The notes under the pieces were generated by a model. The model searched no databases, was not told where the DNA came from, and saw only the letters and a list, made by a program, of their open reading frames with translations. DNA of 10,896 nucleotides from MED-G105 sp050331095 (GTDB taxonomy: Bacteria > Pseudomonadota > Alphaproteobacteria > Caulobacterales > Parvularculaceae): assembly GCA_050331095.1 (NCBI GenBank), contig JBHJHE010000023.1, forward strand, positions 1 through 10,896, in the 5' to 3' direction. Positions 6,201 through 10,896 of the stretch are shown here, piece after piece. How positions within the stretch are numbered: position 1 is the first letter of the stretch; each line of letters starts with the position of its first letter. Made by a program: the position numbers and the translations under genes.

Positions 6201-6206
6201 CTCCCC
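6201..6206 (-). promoter_or_regulatory. Shine-Dalgarno GGGGAG for the nuclease-like gene
   Basis: On the minus strand GGGGAG is followed by 8 nt and then ATG (6190-6192). It overlaps the alternative in-frame GTG (6199-6201), which argues against that start. Confidence 0.55.
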
Positions 6207-6351
6207 GTGCGAGCGTCTTCGGCCCTTGTGGGGCTAGGAGCGCGAAACGTCGTCAGCGAGCAGTATCGCACAAGCGGACGTTGCGCGCGCCGTCGACCGG
6301 GTCACGTTTTGGGGTGGCCGCCGCTTCCGATCTTCCGCGTCGCGCCGAGCC

Positions 6352-6966
6352 CTAGTCGAGGGTCGGTTCGCCGCCGTCGCCGCCGGCGTCTCCTCCGGCT
6401 GCGGCGTCCTGTTGCGGCGCTTCGGGCAAAGGCTGCGGGTTATCGGAGAGGGTGCGCAGGTAGGCGATGATCTCCGCGCGATGCTCCGGCTTCGGAAAGC
6501 GCTGCACCATGGCGGTGCCGGGCACGTAGCCCTGGGAGTTCTCAAGATATCCGTTAAGGCGTTCGTAGGTCCATTCGCCGCCGAACTCCTGCAATGCGCC
6601 CGAATAGTTGAACCCTTCGACGCTCGCGACCGCCCGGCCGACAATGTCCCAGAGCGCCGGGCCGGCGCCGTTGGCGCCGCCTTCTTCGAAAGCGTGGCAG
6701 GACTTGCAAAGCGCCGCGCGGCGCTCGCCGGCGGCGGGCGCGGCGTTCGCCAGCAACGTCTCGAAGGGAACTTCCGGCTCGGCCTCGCCGCCGCCCGCGG
6801 CTTCGGTTTCGAACTCGATCGGGTAGGCGAGGCTGAGTTCCCCGTGATGGTCGACGATGCCGTGGCTCTCGGTGATCGCGGGCGTGCCGAGCACGATGGC
6901 CACCACAAGCGTCAAGGCCCCCAGTCCCGCGCCGAAGATTTTGTTTACGAAGAGAGGATCGTTCAT
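6352..6966 (-). CDS. Membrane-anchored c-type cytochrome, CycM-like
   Basis: A 204-residue protein with an uncleaved N-terminal anchor (about residues 8-30, after MNDPLFVNKIFG), a linker rich in Gly/Glu, and a class I cytochrome c domain (about 68-175). Haem attaches at C87-K-S-C90-H91, and the axial Met is M153 in the motif YVPGTAMVQRF. The C-terminal tail (180-204) is Pro/Ala/Gly/Asp-rich. The NKI-x-GA-x-L start is typical of alphaproteobacterial CycM proteins, which pass electrons from the bc1 complex to a terminal oxidase in the periplasm. That role is inferred here. An AAGG lies 5 nt before the ATG. The gene is divergent from pheA, a neighbourhood I recall for CycM homologues in related bacteria. 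Confidence 0.88.
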   Translation of the reverse strand: MNDPLFVNKIFGAGLGALTLVVAIVLGTPAITESHGIVDHHGELSLAYPIEFETEAAGGGEAEPEVPFETLLANAAPAAGERRAALCKSCHAFEEGGANGAGPALWDIVGRAVASVEGFNYSGALQEFGGEWTYERLNGYLENSQGYVPGTAMVQRFPKPEHRAEIIAYLRTLSDNPQPLPEAPQQDAAAGGDAGGDGGEPTLD

Positions 6967-7002
6967 TGCGCCTTGCCCGTCCGCGGGCTTTCCGTGTGGT
7001 CG

Positions 7003-7029
7003 TTGACGCCGTACGTACACAGGCCTGTG
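7003..7029. promoter_or_regulatory. Divergent control region with 12-bp palindrome
   Basis: The 149-bp space between the cytochrome and pheA starts carries a perfect palindrome CACAGGCCTGTG (7018-7029), directly preceded by a second one, GTACGTAC (7011-7018), sharing one base. A TTGACG at 7003-7008 could be a -35 box toward pheA, but the hexamer 17 bp on (TGTGAG) is a poor -10. The palindrome would lie inside that promoter, a usual place for an operator. Confidence 0.35.
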
Positions 7030-7103
7030 AGGGTCGACAATGTCGCCCGTGCGCTTTCCGGCCGCGGCTGATACGCGCGCGGCGCCCGTTCGCGCCAAAG
7101 CTT

Positions 7104-7108
7104 GAGGA
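7104..7108 (+). promoter_or_regulatory. Shine-Dalgarno GAGGA for pheA
   Basis: GAGGA lies 7 nt before the ATG at 7116. It fixes this start against the longer frame, which is open back to 6966 and would code for an Arg-rich extension. Confidence 0.7.
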
Positions 7109-7115
7109 TACGCCG

Positions 7116-7973
7116 ATGACGACGGACGCCGGGCGCGGCGCGATTGCCTTTCAGGGCTGCCGCGGGGCGTATTCGGAGATTGCGTGCGAGCGGTTCGCGC
7201 CGGACTTCGCGCCCGCGCCCTATCCGACGTTCGAGGCGGCGCTTGACGCCGTCGCCGCCGGCGAGGCGGACCGGGCGATGCTGCCGGTGGAGAACTCGAT
7301 CGCGGGCCGCGTCGCCGACATTCACCGCCTGCTGCCGGACACCGACCTCCAGATCGTCGCCGAGCGCTTTCTCTCGATCCGACACCAGCTTCTCGTCGTT
7401 CCGGGCGTCGCGCTCGGCGATGTGACGCGGGTGCGCAGCCACGCCATGGCGCTCAGCCAGTGCCGCGACGTTATCGCCGAGCTCGGCCTTGTCGCGGAGA
7501 CCGCCAGCGACACGGCCGGCGCCGCGAAGCGCCTCGCCGAGACACGCGCGCGGGACGAGGCGGCGATCGCCTCGACCAGGGCGGCGGAGATCTACGGCCT
7601 CGAGGTCGCCCGCGCGAACGTCGAGGACGCGGGCCACAACACGACGCGGTTCCTGGAGATGGCGCGCGAACCCGTGGACCCGCCCACCGACGCGCGCGTG
7701 GTGACGAGCTTCGTCTTCGAGGTCCGCAACATCCCCGCGGCGCTCTACAAGGCGCTCGGCGGCTTTGCGACCAATGGCGTCAACATGACGAAGCTCGAAA
7801 GCTATATGCGCGCCGGCTCGTTCTCCGCGACCATGTTTTACGCCGACGTCGAAGGTCGGCCGGAGGATCCGCCCCTTGGCCGCGCGCTTGAGGAGCTCGG
7901 CTATTTCTCCGCGCGGCTGAAGATCCTCGGCGTCTACCCCGCCGCGGCGGAGCGCCACGCGCCCGAAGCTTGA
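7116..7973 (+). CDS. pheA: Prephenate dehydratase with ACT domain
   Basis: A 285-residue protein converting prephenate to phenylpyruvate in Phe synthesis. The bilobed catalytic domain covers about 8-182: FQGCRGAYSE (12-21), LPVENSIAGRV (56-66), the SHAMALSQC segment (108-116), SDTAGAAK (131-138) and the conserved N-T-T-R-F motif (175-179), whose Thr-Arg-Phe is a catalytic signature. The ACT domain, which binds Phe for feedback inhibition, covers about 194-275 with TKLESYM (225-231). There is no chorismate mutase domain, unlike the E. coli fusion, so this is the monofunctional type usual in Alphaproteobacteria. It is divergent from the cytochrome gene and ends 30 bp before the convergent nudC stop; that gap holds two AGGCCT copies. 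Confidence 0.97.
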   Translation: MTTDAGRGAIAFQGCRGAYSEIACERFAPDFAPAPYPTFEAALDAVAAGEADRAMLPVENSIAGRVADIHRLLPDTDLQIVAERFLSIRHQLLVVPGVALGDVTRVRSHAMALSQCRDVIAELGLVAETASDTAGAAKRLAETRARDEAAIASTRAAEIYGLEVARANVEDAGHNTTRFLEMAREPVDPPTDARVVTSFVFEVRNIPAALYKALGGFATNGVNMTKLESYMRAGSFSATMFYADVEGRPEDPPLGRALEELGYFSARLKILGVYPAAAERHAPEA

Positions 7974-8003
7974 GGCCTGAGGTCGAGGTCTAAGGCCTGT
8001 TGC

Positions 8004-8960
8004 TCAGTCCGTCGCCTCGGCGCCGTCGAGCCAAAGGTCGATGAGTTGCCGGGCGATCGTGAAGGTCGGGGGCAGCAACACGTCGCCGGTTCCCTTCAGA
8101 CACTCGCGCGCCTCGTCGCGCGTCAGCCAGACGGCGTCGACGATCTCCGACGGGTCGAGGGTAAGGGCGTCGTCGAGCGCTTCGGCGAGGAAGCCCATCA
8201 TCAACGACGAGGGGAACGGCCAGGGTTGGCTGAAGCAATAGCGCACCGCGCCAAGGGGCACGCCCGCCTCCTCGAAAACCTCGCGACGCGCGCACGCCTC
8301 CGGGGTTTCCGCCGCCTCAACGAAACCGGCGAGGGCGGAATAGAATTTCGGCGGAAACCGCGGGCTGCGTCCAAGAAGACAAGACCCGCCGCGCAAGGGC
8401 AGGACGATCGCCACCGGGTCCATGCGCGGAAAGTGCTCCGCGCCGCAGGTCGGGCAGCGCCGTTTCGCGCCGCCGTCGGCGATCTCGCTCGCCGCGCCGC
8501 ATTTGGCGCAGAAGCGATGGCGGCGGTGCCAGTCTTGGAGCCAGCGGGCGTGGCCGACGACGGCGAGTTCGCGCGCCGACAACTGCGCCGCCGCCGCGCG
8601 CAATGGCGGGTATCCGCCGCGGTCGGCGAAGGGCGCGCGCGCCGGGTCCGGCGCGCCGTCCTCGCCGCGGGGACCGTAGGCGGAAAGGTCCGCGGCGAAC
8701 CTTGGCGCGCCGTCGTCGAGGCCCAGAAAGACACGCGGTGCTTCCGCGTACGCTGCGAGCTCGGCGAGGGGCAGCCAGGCGGGCGCGTCGTCGATGAGCA
8801 ACGGGTCGCCGCGCCAGAGCGCCAGCGATCGTGCGGCGGGATCGGCTTCCTGCGCGGCGATCCAGGCGTCGCTCGTGCGGCGGTCGGATGCGCGGTCCAG
8901 CGGCTCCGGCGAAAAGGCGCAGCGCGCGGCGACGTCTTCGTCGAATGCGTCTTCGGCCAT
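8004..8960 (-). CDS. nudC: NADH pyrophosphatase NudC (Nudix hydrolase)
   Basis: A 318-residue protein that cleaves NAD(H) to NMN(H) and AMP; family members also remove NAD caps from RNA. Order: a poorly conserved N-terminal domain (1-about 130), a zinc ribbon with C151-x2-C154 and C169-x2-C172, and the Nudix domain. The Nudix box G-x5-E-x7-R-E-U-x-E-E-x-G-U is complete at 212-234 (GFVEAAE...REVFEEAGV, with E227, E230 and E231 as metal ligands). The NudC-specific SQPWPFP follows at 244-250. The ATG at 8960 has AGG 7 nt upstream. It is convergent with pheA and divergent from the SRP RNA gene, which starts 134 bp away. Confidence 0.97.
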   Translation of the reverse strand: MAEDAFDEDVAARCAFSPEPLDRASDRRTSDAWIAAQEADPAARSLALWRGDPLLIDDAPAWLPLAELAAYAEAPRVFLGLDDGAPRFAADLSAYGPRGEDGAPDPARAPFADRGGYPPLRAAAAQLSARELAVVGHARWLQDWHRRHRFCAKCGAASEIADGGAKRRCPTCGAEHFPRMDPVAIVLPLRGGSCLLGRSPRFPPKFYSALAGFVEAAETPEACARREVFEEAGVPLGAVRYCFSQPWPFPSSLMMGFLAEALDDALTLDPSEIVDAVWLTRDEARECLKGTGDVLLPPTFTIARQLIDLWLDGAEATD

Positions 8961-9059
8961 GGCGCGCCTTCATTGCCCGGTCGTCGCGGATGTCCTTCGC
9001 GCGTCGCGCCGCGGCGGGCAACCGCCGGTCGGGCCGACGACGGATTTCAGGGGCGGGGC

Positions 9060-9089
9060 TTGCAATCGAGCGACGCGCGACGGACATAG
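9060..9089 (+). promoter_or_regulatory. Possible promoter of the SRP RNA
   Basis: TTGCAA (9060-9065) and ACATAG (9084-9089) are 18 bp apart, and the second ends 5 bp before the 5' end proposed for the RNA. The match to -35/-10 consensus is modest, so the call rests mostly on position. Confidence 0.35.
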
Positions 9090-9094
9090 GCCTC

Positions 9095-9184
9095 GGAAGG
9101 TTGGCGGACGGAGCCCTCGCCAACCCGGTCAGGTCCGGAAGGAAGCAGCCGCAACGAGTTCTGTTCCGGGTCGTTCAACCTTCC
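9095..9184 (+). ncRNA. ffs: Signal recognition particle RNA (4.5S type)
   Basis: The highly conserved SRP domain IV tract GGTCAGGTCCGGAAGGAAGC lies at 9128-9147 and is followed by AGCC. This is the tip that binds Ffh. The ends are set by a nine-pair terminal stem, GGAAGGTTG (9095-9103) with CAACCTTCC (9176-9184), giving one long hairpin of about 90 nt, the short form without an Alu domain. With Ffh and FtsY it targets nascent membrane and secreted proteins. A short stretch CTATTTTA follows at about 9190-9198, which may help 3' end formation. The position between nudC and dnaX agrees with SRP RNA lying next to dnaX in related bacteria. Confidence 0.96.
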
Positions 9185-9276
9185 ACTTCCCTATTTTACC
9201 GCCAATTAACCAAATTCGCCGTGCGCGGCGGTCGCGCGCGCCGGACGCGGCGATTAGCGTCTGGCCGTCGCGCCCC

Positions 9277-9296
9277 ACGCCTCCGGCCGGAGGCGT
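9277..9296. repeat. Perfect 20-bp palindrome
   Basis: ACGCCTCCGGCCGGAGGCGT is its own reverse complement. It lies 92 bp after the SRP RNA and 65 bp before the start of the small exported protein gene. As RNA it would form a strong hairpin, but no T-run follows (TCCCACGA). It could be an operator dimer site, a processing hairpin or a remnant of a repeated element. I see no second copy in this window. Confidence 0.6.
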
Positions 9297-9361
9297 CCCA
9301 CGACGCGCGACGACCAACGACGCAAAAAAACAAAGACACGAAAAATCGAGGAGGCGTTTTC

Positions 9362-9706
9362 ATGAAGAAGTTCGCATCGCTCGCCGTCGCCGGCGCGCTC
9401 ATGCTCGCGCCGGCTTTCGCCGGTTCGACGACGGTCGAGTACACGGACACGGAAGGCGAAAAGCAGGTCTGGACGTTCAACGACGACCTGACCGCGACGG
9501 GCCCCGACGGCCTGTCGGCCACCTACACCTGGGACGAAGCCTCGAAGACGTTGTGCGCCGAAATCGCGTCGACGGACGGCGGCGAGCCCACTGAGGCGTG
9601 CGTCACCTACGAAGCGTTCACGAGCGCTTCGACCGTCGGCGACGCGTCGGCCTACACCACCTCGACGGGCAAGAGCGGCACCGCGGTCATCACCGCGAAA
9701 AGCTGA
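9362..9706 (+). CDS. Small exported protein of unknown function
   Basis: A 114-residue protein. It has the best ribosome binding site of the window: GAGGAGG (9348-9354), 7 nt before the ATG. A textbook signal peptide follows (MKKFASLAVAGALMLAPAFA, cleavage before G21). The mature 94 residues are rich in Thr, Ser, Asp and Glu, acidic, and alternate polar and hydrophobic residues (VEYTDTEG, QVWTFNDDLTATG, LSATYTWDE), suggesting a small beta-sheet protein. C65 and C80 are the only cysteines and could form a disulfide. I do not recognise the family. The gene is monocistronic: an intrinsic terminator follows 21 bp after the stop codon. The strong ribosome site plus its own terminator suggest substantial expression in the periplasm or outside the cell. 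Confidence 0.85.
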   Translation: MKKFASLAVAGALMLAPAFAGSTTVEYTDTEGEKQVWTFNDDLTATGPDGLSATYTWDEASKTLCAEIASTDGGEPTEACVTYEAFTSASTVGDASAYTTSTGKSGTAVITAKS

Positions 9707-9727
9707 GTTCGGGCGACGGCGTCGACG

Positions 9728-9756
9728 AGCCCGGCGCGGCGCGCCGGGCTTTTTTT
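9728..9756 (+). terminator. Strong intrinsic terminator
   Basis: AGCCCGGCGC (9728-9737) and GCGCCGGGCT (9741-9750) form a perfect ten-pair stem with a GGC loop, followed directly by T's to give a seven-T run (9750-9756). It ends the small exported protein transcript and separates it from dnaX. Confidence 0.95.
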
Positions 9757-9779
9757 CGCGCGCGGCGGGGCGCATAAAT
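9751..9779 (+). promoter_or_regulatory. Possible dnaX promoter overlapping the terminator T-tract
   Basis: ATAAAT (9774-9779) looks like a -10 box and lies exactly 17 bp after the T-run (9751-9756), which could serve as a weak -35. Seven bases separate ATAAAT from the dnaX ATG, and no Shine-Dalgarno exists there, so a leaderless transcript starting at or next to the ATG is suggested. Confidence 0.35.
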
Positions 9780-9786
9780 CGCAAAG

Positions 9787-10896
9787 ATGACGACGAGCCC
9801 GCCCGAAGCTTCCCCGCCTGCGACGTCCGGCGCCTATCAGGTGCTGGCGCGCAAGTATCGACCCCAGTCGTTCGACGATCTGATCGGCCAGGAGGCGATG
9901 GTCCGCACCCTGCGGAACGCTTTCGCCACCGGCCGGATCGCCCACGCGTTCGTCTTCACCGGCGTGCGCGGCGTCGGCAAGACGACGACGGCGCGCATCC
10001 TCGCGCGGGCCCTGAACTATGTCGGCCCCGACGGCGCGGACAACGGGCCGACGATCGACATGGCCGAAGAGGGGCGCCATTGCCGCGCCATCGCCGAAAG
10101 TCGGCATCCGGACGTTCTGGAGATGGACGCCGCCTCGCGCACCGGGGTCGGCGACGTGCGCGAGCTCATCGAGGGCGTGCGCTATGCGCCGATCGAGGCG
10201 CGCTACAAGGTCTACATCATCGACGAAGTGCACATGCTGTCGACCGCGGCGTTCAACGCGCTTCTGAAGACGCTCGAGGAGCCGCCGCCGCACGTGAAGT
10301 TCGCCTTCGCGACGACGGAGATCCGCAAGCTCCCGGTGACGGTTCTGTCCCGCTGCCAGCGCTTCGACCTGCGTCGCGTGGAGCCGGCGCGGCTCGCCAA
10401 GCATCTCGGCGACATCGCCGGGCGCGAGGGCGTTCGCGTCGAGCCGCCGGCGCTCGCCATGATCGCGCGGGCCGCCGAGGGCTCCGTGCGCGACGGATTG
10501 TCGATTCTCGACCAGGCGCTCATTCAACACGGGCGGGATACCGAGCGGCCGGTTTCGGCGGAGGCTGTGCGCGACATGCTCGGCCTCGCCGGCCGCACGC
10601 AAGTGTGGACGCTTCTGCGTGCGGCGTTCGAGGGCGACGCCAAGCTCGCGGTCGAAGAATTCCGTCGACAGAACGCCGCCGGCGCCGACCCGGCGGCCGT
10701 GATCCGCGACCTCCTGGAGCTCACGCACCTCGTGACGGCCGTCAAAGCCGCGGGACCCGCCGCCGCGGATCAGGGGCCGGCGGGCGAGGCGGACGCGGCC
10801 CGCGCCGCCGAGACCGCCGAGGCCGCGCCGCTGCAGGCGTTGCCGCGCGCGAGGTCGCTGCTGATGAAAGGCCTCGGCGGGACGCAGGCCGGGCGC
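9787..10896 (+). CDS. dnaX: DNA polymerase III subunit gamma/tau, 3' truncated by window end
   Basis: The first 370 codons are present and the frame is open to the last base. DnaX is the ATPase of the clamp loader that places the beta clamp on DNA. Visible parts: YQVLARKYRPQSFDDLIGQ (17-35), Walker A G59VRGVGKT66, Walker B with D146-E147 in VYIIDEVHML, sensor 1 (ATTE, 175-178), the SRC arginine-finger motif (188-190), and domain III from about 255 with an Ala/Glu-rich linker after 322. The zinc module that carries four Cys in E. coli has only C99 here (EGRHC), as I recall for alphaproteobacterial DnaX. ATG 9787 is chosen because the protein then starts in the usual way, 16 residues before the conserved block. 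No Shine-Dalgarno precedes it. Confidence 0.97.
   Translation, partial: MTTSPPEASPPATSGAYQVLARKYRPQSFDDLIGQEAMVRTLRNAFATGRIAHAFVFTGVRGVGKTTTARILARALNYVGPDGADNGPTIDMAEEGRHCRAIAESRHPDVLEMDAASRTGVGDVRELIEGVRYAPIEARYKVYIIDEVHMLSTAAFNALLKTLEEPPPHVKFAFATTEIRKLPVTVLSRCQRFDLRRVEPARLAKHLGDIAGREGVRVEPPALAMIARAAEGSVRDGLSILDQALIQHGRDTERPVSAEAVRDMLGLAGRTQVWTLLRAAFEGDAKLAVEEFRRQNAAGADPAAVIRDLLELTHLVTAVKAAGPAAADQGPAGEADAARAAETAEAAPLQALPRARSLLMKGLGGTQAGR

Noticed and set aside
4993..6237. Plus-strand ORF (414 codons) opposite coq4 and the nuclease-like gene
   Set aside because: It is antisense to two supported genes and has low-complexity Arg/Ala/Gly composition.
5234..6271. Minus-strand ORF of 345 codons overlapping the nuclease-like gene
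   Set aside because: It is Arg/Pro-rich and motif-free. The shifted frame carries the SNase signature and a good ribosome binding site.
6963..7958. Minus-strand ORF (331 codons) opposite pheA
   Set aside because: It is antisense to an unambiguous prephenate dehydratase. The real minus-strand gene here starts at 6966 with a membrane anchor and haem motif.
7974..8003. Bidirectional terminator between pheA and nudC from two AGGCCT copies
   Set aside because: Each copy is itself a palindrome and the spacing gives only a six-pair stem with no T-run, so the evidence is too weak.
8046..9089. Plus-strand ORF (347 codons) opposite nudC
   Set aside because: It is antisense to a gene with a complete zinc ribbon and Nudix box.
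9652..10728. Minus-strand ORF (358 codons) opposite dnaX
   Set aside because: It is antisense to dnaX and crosses the strong terminator region; the composition is that of a wrong frame.

Overview
The window looks like chromosomal DNA of a GC-rich alphaproteobacterium. The evidence is the prephenate dehydratase with a TKLESYM ACT motif, a CycM-type membrane-anchored cytochrome c, a bacterial Coq4, an alphaproteobacterial DnaX with an eroded zinc module, and a short 4.5S-type SRP RNA just upstream of dnaX. I cannot place it below class level. No insertion sequence, prophage, CRISPR array or rRNA is visible.

Layout. 1-323 has no convincing gene, only a possible frame-broken small ORF. 324-397 is tRNA-Gly(CCC). 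418-1329 (-) encodes an exported PD40/TolB-like beta-propeller protein. 1330-2016 is a long intergenic stretch that is unusually rich in inverted repeats (1538-1726) and ends in three direct repeats with an exact 17-bp period (1948-1991). 2017-3636 (+) encodes an exported vanadium-dependent haloperoxidase with a complete vanadate-binding signature. 3812-4345 (+) encodes a small exported helical protein. Its stop codon lies in a 15-bp tandem repeat that fills the gap to the convergent coq4 (4440-5237, -).

Upstream of coq4 on the same strand are a nuclease-like (SNase fold) gene (5380-6192, -) and a CycM-type cytochrome c gene (6352-6966, -). The cytochrome gene is divergent from pheA (7116-7973, +) across a 149-bp region carrying a 12-bp palindrome. 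pheA converges on nudC (8004-8960, -). Then come the SRP RNA (9095-9184, +), a 20-bp perfect palindrome, a small exported protein of unknown function (9362-9706, +), a strong intrinsic terminator (9728-9756), and dnaX (from 9787, +), which is cut by the window end.

Most genes are housekeeping: Gly decoding, ubiquinone synthesis, respiratory electron transfer, Phe synthesis, NADH/NAD-cap hydrolysis, protein targeting and the replication clamp loader. Coq4 and the cytochrome both serve the quinone-dependent respiratory chain. The accessory part is 1330-4440: haloperoxidase, its repeat-bearing upstream region and the small helical protein. The best leads for something undescribed are the structured 1538-1726 segment, the 17-bp repeats before the haloperoxidase, the stop-codon-bearing 15-bp repeats, and the small secreted gene between the SRP RNA and dnaX. 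I found no clear multi-gene novel system.
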